Translations under genes and position numbers: made by a program
Assembly: GCA_017512745.1 (NCBI GenBank)
Contig: JAFWEV010000060.1
Location: forward strand, 1 to 64,000
Length of the DNA stretch: 64,000 nucleotides
Origin: Oscillospiraceae bacterium
Lineage (GTDB): Bacteria; Bacillota; Clostridia; Oscillospirales; Ruminococcaceae
Direction: 5' to 3'
Shown: positions 8,258-17,434 of the stretch, piece after piece
Layout of the letters: each line of letters opens with the position of its first letter
Position numbering within the stretch: position 1 is the stretch's first letter
Notes under the pieces: model-generated
Database searches by the model: none
The model's input: the letters and a program-made list of their open reading frames with translations, nothing else
Told to the model about the DNA's origin: nothing

Positions 8258-9328
8258 ATGAGATATGTATTGGACAAATCGGCGGGCAGTATGTACATGC
8301 AGCTGTTCAGGATGCTGAAGGAAGACATAGAAAAAGGTATATACAGAGACGGGGACAAACTGCCGTCAAAACGCGTCATGGCGCTCGATTCCGGCGCCAG
8401 CGTCGTCACGGTCCGGCATGCATATGATCTGCTTGCGGACGAGGGATATATAGAGACCAGGGAGCGCAGCGGTTATTTCGTCGTATACAAACAGGGTTCC
8501 CGGGACAGAGAAGACACCCTACCCGCAAAGACTCCGTCCTCCCACTATGTCGATTCGGCTTTTCCGTTCAGCATATATTCCAAAGCGGTAAGAAAGGTCC
8601 TCTCGGAATACGGGGACATGATCATAGAAAAATCCCCCAACTTCGGGACGCCCGAGATCCGCGGAGCAATATGCGACTACCTGAGGAAATCGAGAGGGAT
8701 CGACGTATCCCCGAACCGGATAATAATCGGAGCCGGCGCCGAGTACATATACTCCCTGATCGTCAGGACTTTCCCCGGTGATACGGTTTTCGGGATGGAG
8801 TCCCCATGCTATGAGAAGATACAGAGGATATACGAGGAGTCTGGAGTCCCCACCGACCATCTCAGGATGGGTCCGGACGGCATCCTCTCCTCCGAGCTCG
8901 AACGCACAAACGCGTCGGTCATACACCTGACTCCCTACAACAGCGTGCCTTCGCACGTGACTGCGAGCGGTCCGAAACGCCGTGAGTATATAACGTGGCT
9001 ATCAGGGGATCCTTCGAGGATCATCATCGAGGACGATTACGACTCGGAGTTCAGCAGTGTGACTAAGTCGGAGAGCACTCTGTTCTCGATGGATAAAACC
9101 GACTCGGTCATCTACGTGAACACATTCACGCGCACTCTCTTCCCCGGTCTCAGGATCGGCTACATGATCCTCCCGGAAAAACTGCTCCAGCAGTTTGCGG
9201 AGAAGAACGGATTTCTGTCCTGTACGGTCCCCATGCTGTCGCAGTTCTGCATTGCGGAGCTCCTCATGAGCGGAGAATTCCAGAGACACATAAACAGAGT
9301 CCGAAGATCAAAAGGAAAAAAACAGTGA
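8258..9328 (+). CDS. MocR-type GntR/aminotransferase-fold regulator, C-terminally truncated and lacking the PLP lysine
   Basis: Residues 8-75 form a GntR winged helix (PSKRVMALDSGASVVTVRHAYDLL). Residues from about 100 on are a type I aminotransferase fold (IIIGAGAEYIYSLIV, IHLTPYNSVPSHV, IIEDDYDSEF). MocR/PdxR proteins sense pyridoxal phosphate or a PLP-amino-acid adduct and regulate neighbouring genes. Two oddities: the lysine that should bind PLP in the TFxKxLFPGLRIGY motif is Arg (R292), and the protein stops at 356 residues, about 100 short, shortly after HINRVRR. The next gene starts 57 bp later, so the missing end is not downstream. It may be a PLP-independent regulator or a gene in decay. 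It diverges from the ECF S-component. Confidence 0.75.
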   Translation: MRYVLDKSAGSMYMQLFRMLKEDIEKGIYRDGDKLPSKRVMALDSGASVVTVRHAYDLLADEGYIETRERSGYFVVYKQGSRDREDTLPAKTPSSHYVDSAFPFSIYSKAVRKVLSEYGDMIIEKSPNFGTPEIRGAICDYLRKSRGIDVSPNRIIIGAGAEYIYSLIVRTFPGDTVFGMESPCYEKIQRIYEESGVPTDHLRMGPDGILSSELERTNASVIHLTPYNSVPSHVTASGPKRREYITWLSGDPSRIIIEDDYDSEFSSVTKSESTLFSMDKTDSVIYVNTFTRTLFPGLRIGYMILPEKLLQQFAEKNGFLSCTVPMLSQFCIAELLMSGEFQRHINRVRRSKGKKQ

Positions 9329-9385
9329 CGGTATGATGCCGTCCTTTGTGCTACACTGATTCTATAAGCTATCCGGAGGTGCACC

Positions 9386-10831
9386 ATGATAATACTCAAG
9401 ATACTCCTGGCAGTCGTCTGCATCATCGCGGTCCTGCTGCTCATCGCGCTTATTAATACTCTCGCCCATCCGCAGAAAAAAGGCGGATCCGTTCCCGAAG
9501 CCGATCAGGTAAGGGCTCTCGGCTATGCGGAAAAGCTCGCGGATATCGTAAAGCTCGACACGGTGTCCGTCAGCGGAGTCACGGATCATCCGAAATTTCT
9601 TAAGTTCCACGAACTCCTGAAGAAAGAGTATCCGAACGTCTTCAGGATTTGCGAATACAACATCGTCGACGGCGGATATATCCTGAGATGGCCCGGCAGG
9701 TCGTCCGAACATCCCGTCTGCTTCCTGGCCCATATGGATGTTGTCGAAGCAAATCCCGACAGTTGGACACACGATCCGTTCGGAGGCGAGATCGCGGACG
9801 GAAGAGTCTACGGAAGAGGGTCCATGGACAACAAGTGCAACGTCATGGCATCATTCCAGGCGGTCGAGGAGTGCATTCTCGAGGGGATGGTCCCCGAACA
9901 GGATATCTATCTCGCGAGCAGCTGCGGAGAGGAGATAGGAAGCCCGGTCGCCAAAGAGATAGCCGACTGGCTCGATGAGCGCGGAGTAAGGCTCTCCGTT
10001 CTCTGCGACGAGGGCGGCGGAATAACGGAAAGTCCCATGCCCGGTCTTGAGGGGATATTCGCCATGGTCGGAGTATACGAAAAGGGATTCGGCAACTTCA
10101 CCTTTACCGCTCATTCCACAGGCGGACATTCCAGTTCGCCCGGAAAGAACAATCCGCTGGCAAGGCTTGCAAAACTCATAGACGACGTTGAATCGCATCT
10201 GCCGTTCAAATATACCGTTTCGGAAGAAGTCGAACGGACGTTCCGCCTCATTGCCCCTTACTGCTCTTTCGGTCTCAGATTCGTCCTTATGAACCTCTGG
10301 CTCTTCAAGCCGCTGATCCCGCTCGTTCTGAAGCGCGGTCAGATCGGCGCGATGCTCGGCACCACCTGCGTCTTCACCATGGCCTCCGGAGCGAACGGGG
10401 CAAACGTCATACCGGAGGATGCCACCGTCACGGCCAATCTCAGGTACTCGAAGTGGCAGGGCGAAGCCGAGTGCTTAAGGATCCTCTCGGCGATAGCCGC
10501 CAAGTATGACATCACCGTTTCCGTCTCCGATTCGAGAGAGGCGTCGAGACCGGTTGATCTTTCAGGTCCGGGATTCAGGCTCATTAGCAACGCCGTAAAG
10601 AATGTATACCCGGGTGTTCCGCTCATTCCGTTCGTCGTAACAGGAGGCACCGACTCGAGGAATTTTGAAAGCGTCACCGACACGGTCATCAGGATGTCTC
10701 CGTGCATCTATTCCGCGGAATGTCTCGCCACGATGCACGGCATCGACGAATTCCTGGAGTACAAGGTCCTGCCGGGAGCGGTCGACTATTACAAGTATCT
10801 TGTAAAGCATTCCGGAGAATTAACAGTTTAG
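9386..10831 (+). CDS. M20-family zinc peptidase with N-terminal membrane anchor
   Basis: A 481-residue amidohydrolase/carboxypeptidase of the M20 family, close in layout to the carboxypeptidase S/PM20D1 branch. An N-terminal helix (residues 2-25) anchors it. Visible catalytic residues: H116 and D118 in LAHMDVV, D148 in GRGSMDNK, the E182-E183 pair in SSCGEEIG, D208 in VLCDEGG, and a late His in CLATMHGIDE. The GGHSS motif marks the dimerisation lid domain. Likely substrates are N-acyl amino acids or dipeptides; the exact one is unknown. GGAGG precedes the ATG at 9386. It seems to be transcribed alone. Confidence 0.85.
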   Translation: MIILKILLAVVCIIAVLLLIALINTLAHPQKKGGSVPEADQVRALGYAEKLADIVKLDTVSVSGVTDHPKFLKFHELLKKEYPNVFRICEYNIVDGGYILRWPGRSSEHPVCFLAHMDVVEANPDSWTHDPFGGEIADGRVYGRGSMDNKCNVMASFQAVEECILEGMVPEQDIYLASSCGEEIGSPVAKEIADWLDERGVRLSVLCDEGGGITESPMPGLEGIFAMVGVYEKGFGNFTFTAHSTGGHSSSPGKNNPLARLAKLIDDVESHLPFKYTVSEEVERTFRLIAPYCSFGLRFVLMNLWLFKPLIPLVLKRGQIGAMLGTTCVFTMASGANGANVIPEDATVTANLRYSKWQGEAECLRILSAIAAKYDITVSVSDSREASRPVDLSGPGFRLISNAVKNVYPGVPLIPFVVTGGTDSRNFESVTDTVIRMSPCIYSAECLATMHGIDEFLEYKVLPGAVDYYKYLVKHSGELTV

Positions 10832-10850
10832 CCATATGCTCATGTATAAT
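10820..10850 (+). promoter_or_regulatory. Possible plsY promoter
   Basis: A consensus TATAAT at 10845-10850 with TTAACA 19 bp upstream. The spacing is long, so support is modest. Confidence 0.3.
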
Positions 10851-10907
10851 TAAGATAACAAATCCGATATCCGTTACTCATCAGTCACTGACGGAGGATC
10901 CATCACG

Positions 10908-11510
10908 ATGCAGTATGTCTATTGTGTGCTTATAGGATATTTTTTCGGATGCCTCAGTCCGGCTTACCTTATAGGACGCATGCACGGAGTCGATATCAGA
11001 GAGCAGAACAGCGGAAATGCCGGCGCCAGCAATGTCGCCGTCACATTCGGATGGCCTCAGGCCATATTGACTGCGGTAATAGATATAGGCAAAGCCTTTG
11101 CGGCTTCATATCTGTGCGCAAAACTTTTCCCGGGCATTGAGATAGCGCCGTTTCTCGGAGGAGCATGCGCCGTTATCGGGCACATATTCCCGTTCTACCT
11201 GAAGTTCAAAGGCGGGAAAGGGTACGCCTCCTATTTCGGAATGGTACTGTCAGTCAACTGGAAACTGGCTCTGTTCCTTGTGGTCCTCGGAGTCGTTGTC
11301 ACGCTTGTCACAAACTATATAGCGCTCGCGACCATTTCGACCACGATCGTCACACCCGCATGGATCTATTACAAAGAGCCGTCGCTCCTCATCCTCGGCA
11401 TCCTTCTCATTCTCATGGCCGTTATCATCTATAAACACAAGATCAACATCATAAGGATCATAAAGAAGGAAGAGATAGGTCTCCGGGATTCCAACAAGCA
11501 CAGGATCTGA
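10908..11510 (+). CDS. plsY: Glycerol-3-phosphate acyltransferase PlsY
   Basis: A 200-residue polytopic membrane enzyme that transfers acyl groups from acyl-phosphate to glycerol-3-phosphate, the first step of phospholipid synthesis. Family motifs: an N-terminal GCLSPAYLIGR segment, NSGNAGASNVAVTFG (the SGNxGATN-type loop), and HIFPFYLKFKGGKGYAS, which contains the GGKG phosphate-binding motif. GGAGG at about 10893 precedes the ATG. A strong terminator follows. PlsX, which makes acyl-phosphate, is not in the window. Confidence 0.93.
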   Translation: MQYVYCVLIGYFFGCLSPAYLIGRMHGVDIREQNSGNAGASNVAVTFGWPQAILTAVIDIGKAFAASYLCAKLFPGIEIAPFLGGACAVIGHIFPFYLKFKGGKGYASYFGMVLSVNWKLALFLVVLGVVVTLVTNYIALATISTTIVTPAWIYYKEPSLLILGILLILMAVIIYKHKINIIRIIKKEEIGLRDSNKHRI

Positions 11511-11547
11511 TCTTAGGTCCCGACCGGAAAATCAAAAAAAAGAAGAA

Positions 11548-11581
11548 GCAGAGCAGCGCACGCTGCTCTGCATTATTTTTT
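11548..11581 (+). terminator. plsY terminator
   Basis: A perfect 10-bp stem (GCAGAGCAGC / GCTGCTCTGC, loop GCAC) followed by ATTATTTTTT. Confidence 0.88.
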
Positions 11582-11612
11582 GCCCGACTCTGTTTATTGC
11601 ACTAAATTCTTT

Positions 11613-11641
11613 TTGTAAAACACCTCTATATTTGAGATAAT
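11613..11641 (+). promoter_or_regulatory. Promoter of the sulfoquinovose operon
   Basis: TTGTAA (11613-11618), 17 bp, then GATAAT (11636-11641), 46 bp before the first start codon. No clear operator palindrome was seen, and no regulator gene lies in the operon. Confidence 0.5.
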
Positions 11642-11687
11642 TAACACAAGAACATATCTCGGATTTTTTATTGTTTGAGGACAGATT

Positions 11688-13658
11688 ATGGTGTTTGATC
11701 AGGACTCTTTGAAGCTCATCTCGTTTGCCGCCGGCACGGGAACGGATAATTTCTCCATGAGCCGCGGAAGCTTTACCTACAGAAAGAAGATCTCTTCGAA
11801 AAAGAAGTTCTCACTTGATGAGATACGCGAGACGGAAGGCGCTTCTGAGCTCGTATTCAAAGCGTCCGGTCAGAGCACTTCCTTCATATTCACAGTCACC
11901 CGCAACGGTGACTTTACCCGTATCTCGGCAAGACAGGAAGGCGACGGCGATTTCAACAGATTCTGGATCGGGCTTCCCTGCTCCGCCGACGAGCATTTCT
12001 ACGGAGCGGGAGAGACATATTCCGAGTTCGATCTTGCCGGTCAGTGCGTCAGGGTGTTCGTTGCAGAACACCAGAACGCAAACCGCATCTCAAAGAAGAT
12101 CATAAGAGAGAAGATATTCGGCAAAAAACCCGGGAAGAAACTGCCCTTCGGCAAATACGAGTCGTATTATGCCCAGCCCACTCTTGTCTCTAGCGACAGA
12201 TACTTCATCCATGTCGACACTTCTCCCTACATGGAGTTTGATCTCACCCGCAAGGGCACCATGGGTCTTTACCTCGAGGAACTTCCGGACATAACGGTAT
12301 GCCGGAAGAAGTCATTTGAGGAACTCTCATATGCCCAGTCATCCCTGCTCGGCAGACAGCACTCCCTTCCGGACTGGATCCATGACGGCGCAATAGTCGC
12401 CATCCAGGGCGGTACCGAGATCATCGACCGGAAGCTGGCCGCCGCAGAAAAAGCGGGGCTTTCCGTCTGCGGCGTATGGTCCCAGGACTGGTGCGGATGC
12501 AGAAGGACCGGATTCGGATATCAGGTCATGTGGAACTGGGAGTGGGACAGGGAACTCTATAAGGATCTCGATAAAAAGATACCCGAGTGGAAGGCAAAAG
12601 GCGTACACTTCCTCGGATACATCAACCCGTTCATAGCGCTCGAGAAAGATCTCTACAAGACTGCATCGGAAAAGGGATACTGCGTAAAGGACAAGGAAGG
12701 CAAGGACTATCTCGTCACCATAACCACATTCCCCGCAGCCATGATCGACTTCACGAATCCCGAAGCATATGAATGGTATAAAAATATAATAAAGGAGAAC
12801 ATGATCGAGCTCGGACTCTCCGGATGGATGGCGGATTTCGGCGAATATCTGCCGCTCGACTCCGTACTCTGGAGCAAAGAGGATCCCGCTCTCCTGCACA
12901 ACAGATGGCCTGCCATCTGGGCAAAGATGAACCGCGAAGCCGTTCTTGAGACGGGAAAAGAGAACGAAGTGTTCTTCTTCATGCGCGCGGGACATACGGG
13001 CACAATCCCCAACTGCGACGTGATGTGGACAGGCGACCAGCATGTCGACTGGTCTCTTGACGACGGACTCGCATCCGTCATCCCGGCAACGCTGTCTCTT
13101 GCGATGAGCGGGTTCGGCATCACGCATTCGGATGCCGGAGGATACACGACTATAATGCAGATGACAAGGTCAAAGGAGCTGCTCATGCGCTGGGAGGAGA
13201 TGTGCGCATTCTCGCCTCTGCTGAGATCCCATGAGGGAAACCAGCCGACAAGGAACGTGCAGTTCGACGCCGACGATGAGCTCCTTAAGCATCTCGCCAG
13301 AATGACCGATGTGCACATTGCGCTCAAGAATTATCTGAAGCTCTGCATAGCCGACGACATAGCCAGGGGCACTCCCGTCATGAGACCTCTCTTCTATCAC
13401 TACGATGAAGAACCGGCATATACCGAGATGTATGAGTACCTTCTGGGCAGAGATATACTGGTTGCTCCCGTCATAGAAGAAGGGGCGCTGAGACGTACTG
13501 TATATCTCCCGGATGACGAGTGGGTGCATCTCTTCACCGGCGACGAATTCGGCGGAGGAACACACACGGTCGAATCCCCGATAGGCTACCCGCCCGTCTT
13601 TATAAGAAAGGCAAGCACATATGTAAATGACCTGATCTCAAAGATCAGTCGTATATAA
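11688..13658 (+). CDS. sftG: Sulfoquinovosidase (GH31, YihQ-like)
   Basis: A 656-residue GH31 enzyme that releases sulfoquinovose from sulfoquinovosyl glycerides, entry step of the operon. It matches E. coli YihQ closely over its whole catalytic part, as I recall that sequence, with a constant offset of 22 residues: nucleophile D383 in WMADFGEYLP (YihQ D405), acid/base D450 in GDQHVDW (D472), Q240 and Q266 (Q262, Q288), W282 (W304) and Y486 (Y508). The sulfonate-contacting arginine of YihQ (R301) is Gln here (Q279). No signal peptide, so it acts in the cytoplasm on imported glycosides. GAGGA precedes the ATG; the MFS gene follows after 14 bp. Confidence 0.88.
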   Translation: MVFDQDSLKLISFAAGTGTDNFSMSRGSFTYRKKISSKKKFSLDEIRETEGASELVFKASGQSTSFIFTVTRNGDFTRISARQEGDGDFNRFWIGLPCSADEHFYGAGETYSEFDLAGQCVRVFVAEHQNANRISKKIIREKIFGKKPGKKLPFGKYESYYAQPTLVSSDRYFIHVDTSPYMEFDLTRKGTMGLYLEELPDITVCRKKSFEELSYAQSSLLGRQHSLPDWIHDGAIVAIQGGTEIIDRKLAAAEKAGLSVCGVWSQDWCGCRRTGFGYQVMWNWEWDRELYKDLDKKIPEWKAKGVHFLGYINPFIALEKDLYKTASEKGYCVKDKEGKDYLVTITTFPAAMIDFTNPEAYEWYKNIIKENMIELGLSGWMADFGEYLPLDSVLWSKEDPALLHNRWPAIWAKMNREAVLETGKENEVFFFMRAGHTGTIPNCDVMWTGDQHVDWSLDDGLASVIPATLSLAMSGFGITHSDAGGYTTIMQMTRSKELLMRWEEMCAFSPLLRSHEGNQPTRNVQFDADDELLKHLARMTDVHIALKNYLKLCIADDIARGTPVMRPLFYHYDEEPAYTEMYEYLLGRDILVAPVIEEGALRRTVYLPDDEWVHLFTGDEFGGGTHTVESPIGYPPVFIRKASTYVNDLISKISRI

Positions 13659-13672
13659 TTCGGAGGAATAAA

Positions 13673-15154
13673 ATGGACAACAGTCGCGAACAGAAAGCCA
13701 TATCCAAGATGAGCTATGGCTTTGCAGACATCTACGGCGGCGGTGCATTCGTCGTCATCGGCACATTCTTTACCGTCTTCCTGACAAAGGCGCTCGGCAT
13801 GCCGCCCGCGCTTGCAGGAACCATCCCGCTTGTCGGAAAGATCTGGGACGCGATCACCGACCCGATGATGGGCAATATCGCGGACAGAACCACTTCCAAG
13901 TACGGCGCAAAGCGTTTCTGGATCCTCGTCGGCAGCATTCTCTCGGCGATCACCTTCCTCGTGATGTGGATTCCCTTCAAGGCCGGCGGTTCGGTTACCG
14001 GTATGTACATCTTCTACATCGCGATGTACATGCTCTTCTCAACGGGCTTCACCATCGTTATGGTCCCTTACAACGCTCTGCTTCCCGACATGGTCGACGA
14101 CTACACGGTCAGAGCCAAATTCTCAAGCGTCCGCATGATGTTCTCTGCGTTCGGCGCCATCCTCGCGGGTCTCATTCCGACACTGGTCATCAAGGACAAC
14201 ACCAAAGCCTCGCAGTACCTCATCGTCGGAATAGTGTTCTCCGTCATCTTCCTCGTCAGCATCCTGCTCACGTTTGCCGGCACATGGGAGAGAAAGAAAG
14301 AGCCCGTAAAGGTATCCATGAAGGATTCGTTTGTGAACGCCTTCACGGTCCTCAAGAGCCGCTCGTTCAGATTCTTCCTCGGCATATTCGCATTCGGTCA
14401 GGCAGCCGCGGACTTTATGACAGGTCTTGCCGTCTACTACATAGATGACGTTCTCAACGCTTACGGCGGAGGAAACTTCACGATCCTCATGGGCGTTCTG
14501 CTCATCTCCCAGTTCCTCGGCATGATCGTCTTCGCACCGGTAATGGCAAAGACTTCCAAAAAGCACCCGATACTCATCGGAACTCCCGTCCGCCTGATCG
14601 CGACAGTCGCAATGCTGTTCTTCTCTCATGAAGGAGCTCCGTTCGTCATCATCCTCGCGCTCGTATTCATAATCGGTCTCTGTATGGCAGGCGTTTCCAC
14701 GACCATCTACGCCATCCTCGCCGACCTCGCAGATGTCGACGAACTCATTACCGCCACCAACAGACCGGGAACATGCTCGAGCATGGCGACGTTCATAAGA
14801 AAGATCGCGGCAGGCATGTCTTCCGCCATAATCGGTCTTCTCCTCTCAATGGTGGGCTACAACGAGATCGCGGCCAGCCAGGGACTGCGCCAGGCAGCCT
14901 CCACGCAGCGCGGCATCGCATATATCTATATATTCGCCCAGGTCGTCTTCCTGGTCCTCACATACTTCTGCACATTCAAGTTCCCCGTGACCAAGAAGGA
15001 ATTTGACATAGTCCGCAGGGAGATCAACAGGAGAAAAGGTCTTGACGATTCCGCGGCAACAGCCGAAGAGATAAAGGTCTGCGAGACAGTTACCGGATTC
15101 AAATACAATGAACTTTGGAACGTGGATCACGCTCTGAAGATGAACAGCAAATAA
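13673..15154 (+). CDS. GPH-family MFS sugar-cation symporter, probable sulfoquinovose/glycoside importer
   Basis: A 493-residue, 12-helix protein of the glycoside-pentoside-hexuronide:cation family (MelB/YihO/YihP type). It shows WDAITDPMMGNIADRTTSKYG in the first cytoplasmic loop and MVPYNALLPDMVDDY in the second, both hallmark GPH motifs. In this operon it most likely imports sulfoquinovose or sulfoquinovosyl glycerol. It is the only transporter in the operon, so export of the sulfonated end product must rely on this carrier or one encoded elsewhere. GGAGGAATAAA precedes the ATG; the transaldolase gene follows after 16 bp. Confidence 0.85.
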   Translation: MDNSREQKAISKMSYGFADIYGGGAFVVIGTFFTVFLTKALGMPPALAGTIPLVGKIWDAITDPMMGNIADRTTSKYGAKRFWILVGSILSAITFLVMWIPFKAGGSVTGMYIFYIAMYMLFSTGFTIVMVPYNALLPDMVDDYTVRAKFSSVRMMFSAFGAILAGLIPTLVIKDNTKASQYLIVGIVFSVIFLVSILLTFAGTWERKKEPVKVSMKDSFVNAFTVLKSRSFRFFLGIFAFGQAAADFMTGLAVYYIDDVLNAYGGGNFTILMGVLLISQFLGMIVFAPVMAKTSKKHPILIGTPVRLIATVAMLFFSHEGAPFVIILALVFIIGLCMAGVSTTIYAILADLADVDELITATNRPGTCSSMATFIRKIAAGMSSAIIGLLLSMVGYNEIAASQGLRQAASTQRGIAYIYIFAQVVFLVLTYFCTFKFPVTKKEFDIVRREINRRKGLDDSAATAEEIKVCETVTGFKYNELWNVDHALKMNSK

Positions 15155-15170
15155 CAAGGAGCAAAAGATC

Positions 15171-15857
15171 ATGAAGTATTTTCTTGACAGTGCAAAACTG
15201 AACGAGTTGGAAGAGGCCTATTCCACATTCGGCATCGACGGTCTCACAACAAATCCGAGACACATCATGAACTCGGGCAAACCATTCCTGAAAGCCATAC
15301 AGGATATAGCCGACTGGGTGGCATCCAAAGGCCTTACAGGCTGGGACAAATTCCCAGTATCCGTCGAGATCGATCCGCATATCGACGACGCGGAGACGAT
15401 GATATCCGAAGCCAAGAAGATATCCGCAATATGCCCGAACTTCGTCATCAAGATCCCGGCGACGGAAGCAGGTGTCGCAGCCGCAAGACAGCTGGAAAAG
15501 GAGGGCGTCAGAACAAACGTAACCCTCATCTTCTCACCTGCACAGGCGATCCTTCCCGCAAAGAACGGCTCCCTCTTCGTTTCCCCGTTCATCGGATGGA
15601 AGGAAGCGAACGGCGAGGACTGCAGAAAATATATAAAGGATATCGTCGACATCTATAAGAACTACGGTTTCTACGGAAAGACACAGATAATCTGCGCCGC
15701 AGTCCGCACGCCGAAGCAGATAGTCGACTGCGCCGTCGCGGGAGCGGATATCGTGACCGCCGGACTTGACGTCTACAAGGATTCCATGCATCACGCATAT
15801 ACAACACAGGGCATCGGAACATTCCAGGATGCCTGGGACAATACAGCAAAGGAATGA
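15171..15857 (+). CDS. sftT: 6-deoxy-6-sulfofructose transaldolase
   Basis: A 228-residue member of the short transaldolase / fructose-6-phosphate aldolase-like family. In the sulfo-TAL pathway it cleaves sulfofructose and transfers the C3 ketol unit to glyceraldehyde-3-phosphate, giving fructose-6-phosphate and 3-sulfolactaldehyde (SLA). Visible: N-terminal MKYFLDSAKLNEL, GIDGLTTNPRH, the Schiff-base lysine in FVIKIPAT, and the C-terminal GADIVTAGLDV strand. The length fits the short TAL class. The specific function rests on the operon, which contains the other sulfo-TAL steps. AAGGAGC precedes the ATG. A GGAATG near its end supplies the ribosome site for the next gene. Confidence 0.85.
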   Translation: MKYFLDSAKLNELEEAYSTFGIDGLTTNPRHIMNSGKPFLKAIQDIADWVASKGLTGWDKFPVSVEIDPHIDDAETMISEAKKISAICPNFVIKIPATEAGVAAARQLEKEGVRTNVTLIFSPAQAILPAKNGSLFVSPFIGWKEANGEDCRKYIKDIVDIYKNYGFYGKTQIICAAVRTPKQIVDCAVAGADIVTAGLDVYKDSMHHAYTTQGIGTFQDAWDNTAKE

Positions 15858-15864
15858 TCACAAG

Positions 15865-16722
15865 ATGGATATAGGATTTGTCGGACTCGGCATCATGGGA
15901 GAATCCATGTGCGAGAACATCATCAAAAAACATGACGGAAAAGTATTCGTTTTCGACTATGTAAAGGAAAAAGTCGACAAGCTCGCTTCTATCGGAGCCG
16001 TTGCCTGCTCCTCCTCAAAAGAGGTCGCGGAAAACTGCGATGTGTTCATCACCATGGTCCCGAAATCCGAGCATTCGAGATCGGTATACAGCGAGATCAT
16101 TCCCGTGCTTCATGAGGGCATGACATGCATCGACATGAGCACCATCGATCCCAGCGTATCCGTCGAGATATCCGAGGCGGTCAAGAAGACCGGAGCTGAG
16201 TTCATCGATGCTCCCGTCGTAAAGAGCAAGCCCGCAGCAATAGCCGGAAAACTCGGTATCTACGTGGGCGGATCCGATGAGGCATATGAGGCGATGAAGC
16301 CTATCCTCCTCTACATGGGCGAGAACATCATCCACATGGGCGAAAACGGAAAAGGCCTTGTCATGAAGATCTGCCACAACGCCCTTGTCTCTCAGATACA
16401 GAACGGAGTCAACGAGACCTCCACGCTCGCCGCAAAGAACGGCATAGATATCCTCAAATACGCGGAAGCCATCTCCTACGGCGGCGCCGGCAACTGGTAC
16501 CTCGATTCCAAGAAGGACGCTCTCTCAAGAGAGGACTACACCACCGCTTTCTCCATTGAAAACGAGCACAAGGACGTCCATATCTGCCTGAACCTCGCAA
16601 AGGAATGCGGAGTAAGCATGCCCGGAGAAGAGAATGCCGTACGCGTTTACGACAAGGCTCTCAAGATGGGACTCGGAAAAGAGGACTTCTGCGCGACCAT
16701 AAAGGTGGTACGCGGTGAATAA
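15865..16722 (+). CDS. 3-sulfolactaldehyde reductase-type beta-hydroxyacid dehydrogenase
   Basis: A 285-residue NAD(H)-dependent enzyme of the 3-hydroxyisobutyrate dehydrogenase family, as is E. coli YihU. In this setting it should reduce SLA to 2,3-dihydroxypropane-1-sulfonate (DHPS), which regenerates NAD under anaerobic conditions. Rossmann motif GFVGLGIMG at residues 4-12; catalytic lysine in GLVMKICHNAL. The substrate loop reads DAPVVKSKPAAIAGKL rather than the usual DAPVSGG form, consistent with an unusual substrate. The ATG at 15865 was chosen because it follows the transaldolase stop by 7 bp with AAAGGAA upstream and opens directly into the Rossmann strand; a longer frame begins at 15766 but overlaps sftT. 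Confidence 0.82.
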   Translation: MDIGFVGLGIMGESMCENIIKKHDGKVFVFDYVKEKVDKLASIGAVACSSSKEVAENCDVFITMVPKSEHSRSVYSEIIPVLHEGMTCIDMSTIDPSVSVEISEAVKKTGAEFIDAPVVKSKPAAIAGKLGIYVGGSDEAYEAMKPILLYMGENIIHMGENGKGLVMKICHNALVSQIQNGVNETSTLAAKNGIDILKYAEAISYGGAGNWYLDSKKDALSREDYTTAFSIENEHKDVHICLNLAKECGVSMPGEENAVRVYDKALKMGLGKEDFCATIKVVRGE

Positions 16723-17413
16723 GCTCGAATCGCTGAGGGAGAAGAACAGCGTCCGGATATATGACTGCCACGATCCCGAGTTCCGCTCATATGGAAGGAT
16801 AGTTGAAGGATACGACGCCTCCGGGATGATCGCATATATGGAGTCGTCGACTCCTGTGCCGGATGCCGGAAACATCTATATCCCCGAAGACGCGGAGATG
16901 ACCTCCATGCCGTTCACTGCCGTGATGTCGTCCGTATTCTTCGGATCGACGCCTCTTCAGGCGGGATACTGCAACGGCAGGAATTCGACATACAACGGAT
17001 TCGAGTATCATAAGACTTCCGAGATTAACATAGTCGTCACCGACTTTATGCTGGTGCTCGGACACGTATGGGATATAAGCGGCGATCTCACTTACCGTGT
17101 CGATCAGCCGCAGGTGTTCTACATCGAAAAAGGCACCGTATTCGAGATCTATGCGACGACTCTCCACCTCTCTCCCATTAAGGTGAGCGATGACGGATTC
17201 AAGGCCGTAGTGATCCTTCCGAAGGGCACGAACACCCCGCTGAGCGATGAAGAGAAAGCTAAGAGAGATTCCGCCTTTGCAAGCGGAGATAAGGAAGCCC
17301 GGCTTCTCCTTCAGAAACACAAATGGGTGATATCCCATCCTGACCGCAAGCCACTCATTGACCAGGGCGCGCATCCGGGAGTTCTGGGAGAGAATATCGA
17401 ACTGTATTACTGA
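16715..17413 (+). CDS. sftX: DUF4867 protein of sulfoquinovose operons, cupin-like
   Basis: A 232-residue protein of unknown function, the DUF4867 type that accompanies sulfo-TAL genes in Bacillota. The middle (about 90-170) looks like a cupin beta-barrel: QVFYIEKGTVFEIYATTLHLSPI. A role as accessory epimerase or mutarotase, or in handling sulfofructose, is possible but unproven. It starts at GTG 16715, overlapping the previous stop codon by 8 bp, with AAAGGTGG upstream, which indicates translational coupling. Confidence 0.72.
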   Translation: MNKLESLREKNSVRIYDCHDPEFRSYGRIVEGYDASGMIAYMESSTPVPDAGNIYIPEDAEMTSMPFTAVMSSVFFGSTPLQAGYCNGRNSTYNGFEYHKTSEINIVVTDFMLVLGHVWDISGDLTYRVDQPQVFYIEKGTVFEIYATTLHLSPIKVSDDGFKAVVILPKGTNTPLSDEEKAKRDSAFASGDKEARLLLQKHKWVISHPDRKPLIDQGAHPGVLGENIELYY

Positions 17414-17434
17414 ATAACATTAAAGAGGTTTATT

